From: Chthoniobacterales bacterium
Lineage (GTDB): Bacteria; Verrucomicrobiota; Verrucomicrobiia; Chthoniobacterales; UBA10450
Assembly (NCBI GenBank): GCA_013812515.1
Contig: JACCTI010000107.1
Span: 1-17,461 of the forward strand
DNA length: 17,461 bases
Direction of reading: 5' to 3'
Made by a program: the position numbers and the translations under genes. The notes beneath the pieces were generated by a model. That model saw only the letters and a program-made list of their open reading frames with translations, ran no database searches and had not been told where the DNA came from. Numbering within the stretch: the stretch's first letter is position 1; the number at the start of each line of letters is the position of its first letter. Below are positions 6,389 through 14,339 of this stretch, one piece after another.

Positions 6389-6610
6389 GTGGTCCGCGAC
6401 ATCAGAAAGCATCTCGGGCTGACGCCGTTTGTTCCTTTCAGAGTTCGGACGGCTGACGGGCAGGAGTACAACGTGCCCACGCTTGATCACGTTTATCTGC
6501 CGCCAGGCGAGGGGCGCGTTGTGATCTCAGATGACGAAGGCTACGTCACCGTCATCCCAGCGCTCTTGATCAGCGGCATCATTCACGCGAACTCATCGCA
6601 CGGAAGCTGA
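6389..6610 (+). CDS. Conserved-type small hypothetical protein (73 aa)
   Basis: A GTG-started 73-aa protein: a short helical N-terminus (VRDIRKHLGLTPFVPFRVRTADG) followed by beta-rich sequence with YNVPTLDHVYLPPGEGRVVISDDEGYVTVIPALLIS. This layout (PF.PF.I...DG......HP..V...P.GR.V.V.D..G....I....I..I) matches a family of tiny uncharacterised proteins I recall from Planctomycetes and Verrucomicrobiota. No function is known to me. It lies 46 bases after the cyclase and 84 bases before mpl, on the same strand, so it could share a transcript with either. No signal peptide or membrane segment is visible. Confidence 0.7.
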   Translation: MVRDIRKHLGLTPFVPFRVRTADGQEYNVPTLDHVYLPPGEGRVVISDDEGYVTVIPALLISGIIHANSSHGS

Positions 6611-6694
6611 CGCCGCTTTCCGCGCAAAGTTGATAGCGCGCGATCGCGTGGGTTGCCGCTGGCGCACTGCGATGCCCCGGCGTAAAAGAGCCGC

Positions 6695-8095
6695 GTGACA
6701 GGCAACCCGCGGAACTTTCATTTCATCGGGATCTGCGGAACGGCGATGGGATCGGTAGCAGCGGCGTTGCGTGAGCGCGGGTTCGTTGTCACCGGTTCCG
6801 ACGACAACATCTATCCGCCGATGTCGGCTTTTTTGGAGAGCCGCGGCATCAGGTTAAGCGCAGGCTTCAAACCTGAGAATATCCCCGGTGATGCTGATGT
6901 CGTGGTGATTGGTAACGCGATGAAGCGCGGCAACCCGGAAGTGGAAGCGGTGCTGAACCGGAAGCTCTATTACCTTTCTCTGCCGGCCGTGCTCCAGCAG
7001 TTCTTCCTGCGCAATCGCCACAACCTGGTGGTGACGGGAACGCATGGGAAAACGACCACGACCGCGCTCCTGACGTGGATCATGACGCGAGCTGGATTTG
7101 AGCCGAGCTACATGATCGGTGGCATTCCGAAGAACCTTGGCCAAGGCGCGCTTTTTAACGAGTCGAAGTTCTTCGTCATCGAGGGCGACGAATACGACAG
7201 CGCGTTTTTCGACAAGCGCTCGAAGTTCGTCCACTACCTGCCGGAGCTTTTGATCGTGAACAACATCGAGTTCGATCACGCGGATATCTTCCGCGATCTG
7301 GAGCAGATCAGGACGAGTTTCCGCCACCTCCTGCGCATCGTGCCGCAGAACGGAATGGTGCTCTTGAACGGCGACGATCCGAACTGCCTGAGCGTGGCCG
7401 ACGAGTCGCTCGCGCCGATTGTTGAAGTGGGATTCTCCGAGAATTGTGCGCAACGAATCCGCGAGGTCGCCTATTCTTCGGAAGGCTCACGTTTCGCACT
7501 CGGCGAAGAGGTTTTCGAGCTGCCGCTGATTGGTGAATTCAATGTGCGGAATGCCGCGATGGCAATTTCAGCCGCGAAGTTCTATGGGGCTGCCATGGCG
7601 CAAATTCAGGAGGCGCTCGCCAGCTTTAAAGGGATCGCACGCCGACAGGAAGTGCGCGGCGAAGCCCGTGGCGTGAAGGTGATCGATGACTTCGGACACC
7701 ATCCGACGGCGATCGCGCAGACGCTTACCGCCTTGCGTCATCGCTATGCCGGTCACCGGCTGTGGGCGCTTTTTGAGCCGCGCTCGAACACGACGCGCCG
7801 CGCTGTCTTTCAGCAGCAGTTGCCGGACGCGCTGAAACTCGCGGATGGCATCTTTATCTCGCAGGTCGCGCGTTTAGATCAAATCGCCGATGGCGAGCGA
7901 TTGAATCCCGAGGCGGTGGTGCAGGCGATTGCAGATTCGGGCCGGCCGGCGTTTTACGAGCCGGATGCGGCGCACATCGTCGAGCGCCTGATACCCTTGC
8001 TACAACACGATGATGTCGTCGTCGTTTTCAGCAACGGCGGTTTCGAGGGAATCCACGAGAAGATCCTCGCTAGATTGCGCTCTCTCCCTTTGTAG
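6695..8095 (+). CDS. mpl: UDP-N-acetylmuramate:L-alanyl-gamma-D-glutamyl-meso-diaminopimelate ligase
   Basis: Mpl reattaches the murein tripeptide recovered from old wall to UDP-MurNAc, using ATP, in the cytoplasm. The 466-aa length fits the family (about 450-460). The N-terminal Rossmann-like domain has HFIGICGTAMGSVAAALRERG (residues 8-28) with GSDDNIYPPMS. The ATP P-loop is GTHGKTTTT (Gly115-Lys119). Mpl-specific words follow: EGDEYDSAFFDKRSKFVHY, NNIEFDHADIF, DDFGHHPTAI and LFEPRSNTTRR, which separate it from MurC. The start is GTG with AAAAGAG ahead of it. The gene stop (TAG 8093-8095) lies at the edge of the repeat-like sequence that begins the transposase relic. It belongs to wall recycling and fits the mre genes downstream, though it is not in an operon with them. 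Confidence 0.93.
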   Translation: MTGNPRNFHFIGICGTAMGSVAAALRERGFVVTGSDDNIYPPMSAFLESRGIRLSAGFKPENIPGDADVVVIGNAMKRGNPEVEAVLNRKLYYLSLPAVLQQFFLRNRHNLVVTGTHGKTTTTALLTWIMTRAGFEPSYMIGGIPKNLGQGALFNESKFFVIEGDEYDSAFFDKRSKFVHYLPELLIVNNIEFDHADIFRDLEQIRTSFRHLLRIVPQNGMVLLNGDDPNCLSVADESLAPIVEVGFSENCAQRIREVAYSSEGSRFALGEEVFELPLIGEFNVRNAAMAISAAKFYGAAMAQIQEALASFKGIARRQEVRGEARGVKVIDDFGHHPTAIAQTLTALRHRYAGHRLWALFEPRSNTTRRAVFQQQLPDALKLADGIFISQVARLDQIADGERLNPEAVVQAIADSGRPAFYEPDAAHIVERLIPLLQHDDVVVVFSNGGFEGIHEKILARLRSLPL

Positions 8096-8125
8096 CGGCG
8101 GACTGCCGAATCCTTCGCTCCGGAA

Positions 8126-8149
8126 CAGACGCAGCATCCCCCGCGTCTG
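8126..8149. repeat. REP-like hairpin (left of transposase relic)
   Basis: CAGACGC (8126-8132) and GCGTCTG (8143-8149) form a perfect 7-bp stem around a 10-base loop, just after mpl. There is no T-run, so it is a poor terminator. It lies next to the remnant of a REP-associated transposase and shares the GTCTG/CAGAC word with the hairpin on the far side. Confidence 0.45.
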
Positions 8150-8167
8150 CACAGCCTCGATAGAATT

Positions 8168-8568
8168 TTTCCACGCTCGCCTCTCTGTTTTGTGACTGCG
8201 CGCACGGCGGAGAGGAGAAGACTCCTCGCAAGCGCAGCCGTTCACGACCGGTTCTCAGAATTCGCGAGGAATGGTCTGAGCGCGATGCGTGGGTCGGCCG
8301 CTACGTGCTAATGCCGGATCACTTCCCCGCATTTGTCGCTTTTGACGACGAGTGCACTATTATAGCGGACTGGATGAAGTCGCTGAAGAACGCGATCCAA
8401 AACTCTGCGCTCAGTCCAAATCCAAGCTCCCTACTGGCAGAAAGGCTTCTTCGATCATGTGCTCCGCAACGTACGCGAGAATCCGGGGGGGCCGGCTTTG
8501 TCATACGGTCGGACGATTGGCCATACCAAGGCGAGATTTACCCACTCGATGTTCGGCGTTCTGTGACC
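8168..8568 (+). pseudogene. REP-associated tyrosine transposase (RAYT, IS200-like) relic
   Basis: Frame-switching on the plus strand gives the landmarks of a Y1/HUH-family RAYT in order: PLCFVTARTAERRRLLASAAV (frame starting 8180), IREEWSERDAWVGRYVLMPDH (a second frame, ending near 8319), ADWMKSLKNAI, then PYWQKGFFDHVLRNVRENP back in the first frame (from 8429), and FVIRSDDWPYQGEI in the second again after a run of seven Gs near 8485-8491. So there are at least three frameshifts. The HUH motif, normally MPDHVHLF, reads MPDHFPAF: the second metal-binding His is lost. It is dead both by frame and by active site. Such proteins in living form mobilise REP hairpins; hairpins are present on both sides here. 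Confidence 0.75.
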
Positions 8569-8593
8569 GCCGAGCGCGAAGCATGTAGCGCCC

Positions 8594-8611
8594 GTCTGCG
8601 ACCGAACAGAC
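8594..8611. repeat. REP-like hairpin (right of transposase relic)
   Basis: GTCTG (8594-8598) pairs with CAGAC (8607-8611) around an 8-base loop. The sequence just before it, TGTAGCGCCCGTCTG, resembles the TGTAGCGGCGGACTG at the end of mpl (8092 onward), so the relic appears to be bounded by related words. I recall TGTAGCG...GTCTGC as frequent intergenic sequence in Verrucomicrobiota; that is memory, not a search. Confidence 0.4.
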
Positions 8612-8621
8612 CTGCACACTG

Positions 8622-8639
8622 CGGCGGATGAAGCCGCCG
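8622..8639. repeat. GC-rich hairpin between the transposase relic and the SnoaL-like gene
   Basis: CGGCGG (8622-8627) and CCGCCG (8634-8639) form a perfect 6-bp stem with loop ATGAAG, four bases beyond the stop of the minus-strand gene at 8643. It could end transcription of that gene, but no T-run follows on either strand, so a REP-type hairpin is equally likely. Confidence 0.4.
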
Positions 8640-8642
8640 AAA

Positions 8643-9092
8643 TCACGGAGTCGCAACGGAGGTATGGTCGTGCACGATCCGCCACCCTTCAGGCAGGCGC
8701 CGGAAAATGAGCGTGAACCGGCCATGCGGCTTGTCGCTTTTGCGCGTGAGCTTCCAACGGCCGATCACCAGAGCGGCGTCGCTGCTGATCGGCGTGACGT
8801 TCACCTCGGAAAACGTAAGGGTGCCCATCTTCTCGCGGCTGTCGTATTTCTTCGCGTAGCGAACACGCACCGTGTCCCAGCCACGGGTCACCGTGTCACC
8901 GGAGACAAACACTGTGGAGTTCCCGCGAGCGTAACCGTTCATATATCCATTCACGTCGCCGCGATTCCACGCGTCGGCCTGCGCCTGGAGCACGGCGCGA
9001 ATCGCGGTCGTTGGTTCTGCTGCCGCACCGAGTGACGAGAACGGCACAGCAGCCGCCGTTAGCGCGAGAATGGTGGAAAAGCGCACAATCAT
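8643..9092 (-). CDS. Secreted SnoaL/DUF4440-like (NTF2-fold) protein
   Basis: The 149-aa protein starts with a signal peptide (MIVRFSTILALTAAAVPFSSLGAAA, cleavage likely near residue 25) and continues with a single NTF2-fold domain: IRAVLQAQADAWNRGDVNGYMNGY, VFVSGDTVTRGWDTVRVRY, and closing strands GRWKLTRK, GRFTLIFRRLPEGWRIVHDH. The AWNRGDxxGY opening and the GWRIVHDHTS ending are typical of the SnoaL-like/DUF4440 group, whose members have varied or unknown roles. Start 9092 is chosen because it begins the signal peptide; the frame is open 28 more codons upstream but that stretch would bury the signal. Transcription diverges from gspD across a 122-bp gap. Confidence 0.8.
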   Translation of the reverse strand: MIVRFSTILALTAAAVPFSSLGAAAEPTTAIRAVLQAQADAWNRGDVNGYMNGYARGNSTVFVSGDTVTRGWDTVRVRYAKKYDSREKMGTLTFSEVNVTPISSDAALVIGRWKLTRKSDKPHGRFTLIFRRLPEGWRIVHDHTSVATP

Positions 9093-9214
9093 GCCGAGTC
9101 GGTGGAAACAGATATAGCTCTCTGAACTTCCAGTTGATAGATTCCTTTCATTCAACCGGGGAAAACTGGTATACAAAAGCGTACCGGTTTGTCTCGTGCA
9201 CCAGTTGACCCATC

Positions 9215-11575
9215 ATGGCTACACTTATAAATAGGCGGGTGCTCCGCTCCTTGTACCTCGCCGTTCTCGCGCTGGGTCTTGTCCGTCTCTCCTCCGGCCA
9301 GATTCCGGCGGTGACGCGCAGCCCAATCGTCGGCACTGATGTCACCGTCGCTCCAACCGCGCCCCCCGGCGCTCCGGAAATGGTGCAGTTGCAGTATCCG
9401 AATAGCGACGTCGCCGACGTCCTGCGCCTCTACGAAACATTGACCGGCAAGACGCTGATCATGGACAATTTCGTGCAGGGGAAGGTCAACATCTTCGTCG
9501 CCAAACCGATCCCGCGCGAAGAGGCGATCAAGATCATCGAAATTAATCTGCTTCTGAACGGTTACTCGTTAGTCCCGTCCGACAATGAGATCGTGAAGGT
9601 CATCGGGACGGGTAAAAATCCGCGCACCGCGGGGGTGCCAATTATCTCGGATGAAGCGCTCATCCCATCGGGCGATCACGTGATCAGTTTTCTCTTTAAG
9701 CTGCGCTTTGCCGATCCGACGGAGCTGCAACAGGTGCTAGGGCAATATCTTTCTCCGCCGCAGCCGTACACGTCATTCCTCGCGCTGCCGAAATCGTCCA
9801 GCATTCTGGTGACGGAAAACTCAAGCGTCATCCGGAGTCTGGTGAACATCATCAATCAGGTCGATATCCCGCCGGCCGAAGTGGTGAGCGAGTTTATCAA
9901 ACTGGAGCGCGCGGATGCCGGCAAGGTAGTTGACATGTTGAGAGACGTTTTCGAAAAGGGGACGCAGACGGGAACCCCGGGAGCACCAGGCCCTGGAGCA
10001 GGCGCAGTGCGGAACGTTCGGCCTGGAGCTCCTGTTCCGGCAACCCAGCAGGCGCTCCAGCTCGAAGGCGACCTCGGGCCGTTCGCCGCGCTATCTGAAG
10101 AGTCAGTCGTCGTCGGGAAGATTAAGTTAGCGGCGGATGTGCGCACAAACCGCATTCACGTGATCACGCGGCCAGTGAACATGCCTTTTGTTCGGCGGTT
10201 GATCGCGGAGTTCGACGCGAACGTGGACTTCGCCAAACCGGTCACGCGCCCACTGCGTTATATCTCAGCCGCGGATGTGCTCCCGGTGATCGTGCAGGCG
10301 TTGACGGAACCTGGGAGCAATCAGGCCGGCGGCGCTGACACCGGAGTGAATCCAAACATCAATCAGCAACAGCAGCAGCCAAATCAGAACCGCCGGATCC
10401 CGAGCACGAGCGCCTCGACCACGAGCGACTTCGGATCGAATGCAACGGGAACCGACAGCGGCCTGAATGTGGCCGAGGAACTCTCCACGCAGGCCGTCGA
10501 TACGACACCAAAGGCGGTGACGATCGGCAATGCCAAGATCATCGCCGATCAGCGTGCGAACACGATCATCATCCTCGGCAACCGCGAGGTCGTGGTGAAG
10601 GTCCAAAAGCTCCTGAATGAGATGGATGTGAGCGCGCCACAAGTGAAATTGAGCACGGTGATTGGAAGTTTGACGCTCAGGAATAACGAGGAGTTCGGCG
10701 TGGATTATTTTCAGCGTTTCAAAAAATTCGAAGGGCCAGGAAGCAATGGTACCGAAAGCACCGGCGGCATTGGTGGCATTTCGCGCAACGCCGGTGCGCC
10801 CTTTAATGCTTTGCGGAGCTTCATTCCATTCGCGGCGACTGCTGCCACGGGGGGGGCAAATGTCTTCATCAATGCGGGTTTCGGACTGACTGCCATCGTT
10901 CATGCGCTTGATGAGACCGGTCGCTTCAAGACGATTTCGCGCCCGACCGTTTTTACGAGCAACAATAAGAAGGCGATCATTGCTTCAGGGACGGAGATCC
11001 CGGTCCCGGTTAGCACGATCTCAACCAACAATGGAGGCGGCATCATCACCGGCGGTCTGGCTCAACAATCGAACATTCAATTCAAGAAAGTGGCGCTCCA
11101 ACTCGAAGTCGTTCCCCTGATCAATTCCGAGAAGGAAGTCAGCCTCGACATTCTGCAGAAGCTGGACGAGGTGGCCGGCACGACGCGGGTGGATAATAAC
11201 GACATCCCGAATATTTCGACGCGGTATATCAAGACGTCGGTTACAACCCCTGATTGCTCTACCATCGTTCTCGGCGGGTTAGTCACAGACCGCCAAAGGC
11301 GCGACCAATCTGGTATTCCAGTTTTGAGTCGTATTCCTGTCCTGGGCGGGCTGTTTCGAAACACCGGGAAGACCAAAATACGCGAGGAATTGATCATCTT
11401 GATGCGCCCCGAGGTCAGTCTGACGAAACTGGATGTGCAGCGGCTGCGGCAGAAAACTAGTGACAAGACTCATTTCGGACCAGAGCTCGAGGAAGACGAT
11501 TGCCCCGATTGTCCGAAGGCGTACGACGGCAAACAGCTGCCCGCGCCTGATCTTCCTGCCAGTGATTACAAATGA
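9215..11575 (+). CDS. gspD: Type II secretion system secretin GspD
   Basis: GspD forms the outer-membrane channel of the type II secretion system. The 786-aa product has a signal peptide (about residues 1-28), an N0 domain (about 45-130, with NSDVADVLRLYETLTGKTLIMD), N-domain repeats with SSILVTENSSVIRSLVNIINQVDIP, and a C-terminal secretin domain. The latter shows SRPTVFTSNNKKAIIASGTEIPVPV, FKKVALQLEVVPLIN, IVLGGLVTDRQRRDQSGIPVLSRIPVLGGLFR and EELIILMRPEV. Two low-complexity linkers stand out: a Pro/Gly/Ala stretch near residues 250-275 and an Asn/Gln stretch near 375-395. The C-terminus has an extra acidic tail with CPDCP. No obvious Shine-Dalgarno precedes ATG 9215. The stop overlaps the gspE start. 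Confidence 0.9.
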   Translation: MATLINRRVLRSLYLAVLALGLVRLSSGQIPAVTRSPIVGTDVTVAPTAPPGAPEMVQLQYPNSDVADVLRLYETLTGKTLIMDNFVQGKVNIFVAKPIPREEAIKIIEINLLLNGYSLVPSDNEIVKVIGTGKNPRTAGVPIISDEALIPSGDHVISFLFKLRFADPTELQQVLGQYLSPPQPYTSFLALPKSSSILVTENSSVIRSLVNIINQVDIPPAEVVSEFIKLERADAGKVVDMLRDVFEKGTQTGTPGAPGPGAGAVRNVRPGAPVPATQQALQLEGDLGPFAALSEESVVVGKIKLAADVRTNRIHVITRPVNMPFVRRLIAEFDANVDFAKPVTRPLRYISAADVLPVIVQALTEPGSNQAGGADTGVNPNINQQQQQPNQNRRIPSTSASTTSDFGSNATGTDSGLNVAEELSTQAVDTTPKAVTIGNAKIIADQRANTIIILGNREVVVKVQKLLNEMDVSAPQVKLSTVIGSLTLRNNEEFGVDYFQRFKKFEGPGSNGTESTGGIGGISRNAGAPFNALRSFIPFAATAATGGANVFINAGFGLTAIVHALDETGRFKTISRPTVFTSNNKKAIIASGTEIPVPVSTISTNNGGGIITGGLAQQSNIQFKKVALQLEVVPLINSEKEVSLDILQKLDEVAGTTRVDNNDIPNISTRYIKTSVTTPDCSTIVLGGLVTDRQRRDQSGIPVLSRIPVLGGLFRNTGKTKIREELIILMRPEVSLTKLDVQRLRQKTSDKTHFGPELEEDDCPDCPKAYDGKQLPAPDLPASDYK

Positions 11576-13311
11576 ACCCGGCGCTTGGCAAATCGCTGAT
11601 TGATCTGCTGATCGCGGCCGGTGTGCCAAGTCGTGAGGAGGCGGCGCAGCTCTCCACGAATTTGAATGGCGGCTCGTGGACCGCGCAGGTTCTTGATTCC
11701 GGCAAAGTCGACGAGAACCGGTTCCTCGGCGCGATTGGCGATTTCTTCCACGTTCCGGTCACCTCGATTGATGCGAAGAGCATCGATCGGCAGACGTTAT
11801 CGTTGCTGCCCAGCCGCTTCGTTTTCCAGCACCACATCCTGCCCATTGAGGTGAAGGAGAACGCGGTTGTGCTTGCGACTTACGACCTCTTCAACTCCGT
11901 CGGCCGCCAGCTTGCTTCACAACTTCTGAAGCAGCCGCCGGAATGGGTCCTCGTTCCGCGCGCGCAAATTCTGCGCGCGATGAAAACGGTTTACGGCGTC
12001 GGCGCGGAAACGTTCGACGAAATCCTGAAGACGAATCGTTCGTTCGAGGCGGACCAGGATGTCGAGTTGAGCACCGATTTGAACGCGGACGATCCCGAAG
12101 CCTCCGTCGTTAAGTTCGTGAACCAGATCATTCGCGAGGCGATCGTGGAACGCGCGACCGACATTCACGTCGAGCCGCTCGAAAACGATCTGCGCATCCG
12201 TTATCGCATTGATGGCATTCTGCACGAAGTCGCGGTGCCGCCGCAGCTGCGCCTGCTGCAGTCGGCGATCATCTCGCGCTTGAAAGTGATGGCGCATATG
12301 GACATTGCGGAGCGGCGTTTGCCGCAGGATGGCCGGATCAATCTCCAGGCGAAATCGCAAAATATCGACGTGCGCGTTTCGACGATCCCGACGGTGAACG
12401 GAGAGTCGATCAGCCTGCGTCTGCTCAGCCGCGATCAACAGCACGAACAGTTCGGTTTCGAACGGCTTGATCTGAGTCCGGAGCATTCCCGCACTGTGCA
12501 ATCGTTGCTGGGCCAGCCGAACGGAATAGTGCTCGTGACCGGCCCAACGGGCTCCGGGAAGTCGACGTCGCTCTATTGCTTCCTGAGCAGCATCAATTCC
12601 GTTGAGCGGCGTATTATTACAATCGAGGAGCCGGTGGAATATCGTTTGCAAGGCGTCTCCCAAATCGATGTGAAGCCGGAGATCGATCTCACCTTCGCGA
12701 AAGGGCTTCGTCACATCCTGCGGCAGGACCCGAATGTAATTATGGTCGGAGAAATCCGAGATTTCGAGACCGCGGAGATCGCGATCAGGGCGGCCATGAC
12801 CGGGCACCTCGTGTTTAGCACCTTGCACACGAACGACGCGGTCGGGGGGATCACGCGCTTGCTTGACATGGGCGTGGAGCAATTCCTCCTCGCCTCCACG
12901 GTGCGAGCGTTCCTGGCCCAGCGGCTGGTGCGAACCATTTGTCCAGACTGTAAGGTTCTGGCCGGTTATCCCGTCGAATACCTGAAGGAAATCGACGCGA
13001 TCGTTTCGAACAATCTCAAATATTTTCGCGGCGAGGGCTGCGAAAACTGCCGGCAGACCGGGTACCGAGGGCGGACCGCGATCTATGAAATTTGCGTTGT
13101 GACGGAGGGTCTGCGCCGTTTGATTATTCAAAAGGCGACCGGGTCGGAATTGAAGCAGCGCGCCATCCAGGATGGGATGATCACGTTGCGGCAGGATGGC
13201 TGGCGACGGGTCGCGCAAGCGATTACGACGGTCGAGGAAGTCGTCCGCGTTACGCAGAACGACGAAGTCATGTCGGAGACATCCCTGGTTAGCACACCCG
13301 CCACGGCATGA
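11572..13311 (+). CDS. gspE: Type II secretion/type IV pilus assembly ATPase GspE
   Basis: GspE is the cytoplasmic ATPase that powers assembly of the secretion pseudopilus. The 579-aa protein has an N-terminal MshEN-type domain (about 1-150), an ATPase N2 domain with ASVVKFVNQIIREAIVERATDIHVEP, Walker A GPTGSGKST (Lys330), Walker B with GEIRD (Glu394), the Asp and His boxes (TLHTND), and a zinc-binding CPDC...CENC cluster (Cys457, 460, 490, 493) followed by TGYRGR. All key residues are present. Its ATG overlaps the gspD stop (ATGA), so the two are translationally coupled. Close PilB-type relatives exist, so a pilus role is possible, but pairing with a GspD-like secretin favours secretion. gspF and pseudopilin genes are not next to it. 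Confidence 0.9.
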   Translation: MNPALGKSLIDLLIAAGVPSREEAAQLSTNLNGGSWTAQVLDSGKVDENRFLGAIGDFFHVPVTSIDAKSIDRQTLSLLPSRFVFQHHILPIEVKENAVVLATYDLFNSVGRQLASQLLKQPPEWVLVPRAQILRAMKTVYGVGAETFDEILKTNRSFEADQDVELSTDLNADDPEASVVKFVNQIIREAIVERATDIHVEPLENDLRIRYRIDGILHEVAVPPQLRLLQSAIISRLKVMAHMDIAERRLPQDGRINLQAKSQNIDVRVSTIPTVNGESISLRLLSRDQQHEQFGFERLDLSPEHSRTVQSLLGQPNGIVLVTGPTGSGKSTSLYCFLSSINSVERRIITIEEPVEYRLQGVSQIDVKPEIDLTFAKGLRHILRQDPNVIMVGEIRDFETAEIAIRAAMTGHLVFSTLHTNDAVGGITRLLDMGVEQFLLASTVRAFLAQRLVRTICPDCKVLAGYPVEYLKEIDAIVSNNLKYFRGEGCENCRQTGYRGRTAIYEICVVTEGLRRLIIQKATGSELKQRAIQDGMITLRQDGWRRVAQAITTVEEVVRVTQNDEVMSETSLVSTPATA

Positions 13312-13355
13312 CGACCGTACCGGAAGCGGCGCTGGTCGATCAAGGCGACGCCTCC

Positions 13356-14051
13356 CTAACGAGCGACAGGTGATGCCGCGGCCGGACCGCGCAGGCTCGC
13401 AATCGCCTGGGCGTAATCTGCGGCACGGAAGATCGAGGTGCCCGCGACGAGAACGTTCGCGCCCTGCTGAACGGCTAACGCCGCGGTCTGCGCATTGATC
13501 CCGCCGTCGACTTCGATGTCGAACTTCGCGTGGTTTGTTCTGCGCCAATTGCACGCGCGCTGAATCTTCTCCATTTGCTCATCGCGGAACCGTTGCCCGC
13601 CGAAGCCGGGGTGAACAGTCATCACAAGGAGCAGATCAATCTGAGCGAGGTACGGTTCGAGGCATTCGAAATCGGTCGCAGGGTTCAAGGTCAGCCCCAC
13701 GTGACAATTCGCTTCTCGAATCTGCCGCAATGTGCTGCCGACATCGTGCTGGGCTTCCGTTTCGACGTGCACGGTTATGGAATCGGCACCCGCCTCAATG
13801 AAACGAGGCAGGTAGTGATCTGGACGCTCAATCATTAGGTGCACGTCAAGCGGTAGTTTCGTCAGCCTGCGGACCATCCCCACCATCGCGGGGCCAAAAG
13901 AGATGTTGTCGACGAAATGGCCGTCCATGATATCGCAATGAATCCAGTCTGCCCCGGCTGCTTCGACACGCCGCATCTCTTCGGGAAGCTTTGAAAAATC
14001 AGCCGCCAGGATGGACGGCGCGACGAGAATCGGTCTGGGCAGGTCGGGCAT
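13356..14051 (-). CDS. rpe: Ribulose-phosphate 3-epimerase
   Basis: Rpe interconverts ribulose 5-phosphate and xylulose 5-phosphate in the pentose phosphate and Calvin pathways. The 231-aa TIM barrel shows VAPSILAADF (10-19), IHCDIMDGHFVDNISFGP (37-54), DVHLMIERP, TVHPGFGGQ (145-153), IEVDGGIN (179-186) and AGTSIFRA. The metal and catalytic residues His38, Asp40, His71 and Asp182 are all present. I take ATG 14051 as start; an upstream TTG at 14090 lies inside the short repeated sequence GACGTTAGACCTTGGACGTT and would add repeat-derived residues. It converges on gspE with a 44-bp gap in which I see no terminator. Confidence 0.92.
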   Translation of the reverse strand: MPDLPRPILVAPSILAADFSKLPEEMRRVEAAGADWIHCDIMDGHFVDNISFGPAMVGMVRRLTKLPLDVHLMIERPDHYLPRFIEAGADSITVHVETEAQHDVGSTLRQIREANCHVGLTLNPATDFECLEPYLAQIDLLLVMTVHPGFGGQRFRDEQMEKIQRACNWRRTNHAKFDIEVDGGINAQTAALAVQQGANVLVAGTSIFRAADYAQAIASLRGPAAASPVAR

Positions 14052-14059
14052 CGGCGGGA

Positions 14060-14092
14060 GAAACTCCAACGTCCAAGGTCTAACGTCCAACG
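14060..14092. repeat. Short tandem repeat of AACGTCCAA upstream of rpe
   Basis: AACTCC is followed by AACGTCCAA (14068-14076), a short GGTCT, and AACGTCCAA again (14082-14090) and ACGATCAACTT. On the minus strand this reads as TTGGACGTT twice. I recall very similar TTGGACGTT strings in intergenic DNA of Verrucomicrobiota, where they are repeated many times. Here there are two exact 9-bp copies, just upstream of the rpe start. Confidence 0.5.
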
Positions 14093-14197
14093 ATCAACTT
14101 TTCGAGGTAGAGAGTCTGAATCGCGCGTCTGCTCATTGGACGCGCAAGTTGAGAATTGGATGTTAAGCGTGCCGGGTGCTGTGCCGGTAGCTTTCCC

Positions 14198-14226
14198 TTG
14201 ACGATACCAAGCTTCGTTCCTAGATA
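14198..14226 (+). promoter_or_regulatory. Putative sigma-70 promoter of the mre operon
   Basis: TTGACG (14198-14203) and TAGATA (14221-14226) are 17 bases apart, a near-consensus housekeeping promoter. Transcription should begin near 14233, leaving an untranslated leader of about 107 bases before mreB. I see no recognised riboswitch or attenuator in that leader and no strong Shine-Dalgarno sequence before the ATG at 14340. It is the only good promoter I find upstream of mreBCD-mrdA. Confidence 0.5.
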
Positions 14227-14339
14227 CTCTGCGTTTCAGCCGGTCGTCACCTGGATGGCAGCGCACGGAAGCTGCTCTGGTCGAGAAATTAGAGGCGCGC
14301 GCGGCAGACTGAGACGCGTTTCAACGACCTAATTTACTC

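Noticed and set aside
8622..8639. Rho-independent terminator for the SnoaL-like gene
   Set aside because: The stem is GC-rich but no run of Ts follows on the minus strand, so I list it only as a hairpin.
9093..9176. 28-residue extension of the SnoaL-like protein
   Set aside because: It would put a polar stretch ahead of a clear signal peptide; ATG 9092 fits better.
11917..13554. 545-aa open frame on the minus strand across gspE
   Set aside because: It is the mirror of a high-GC gene with strong codon bias; gspE on the plus strand has all catalytic motifs, and this frame has none.
14052..14090. TTG start for rpe 13 codons upstream
   Set aside because: The added residues come from the TTGGACGTT repeat, whereas ATG 14051 gives the usual Rpe length.
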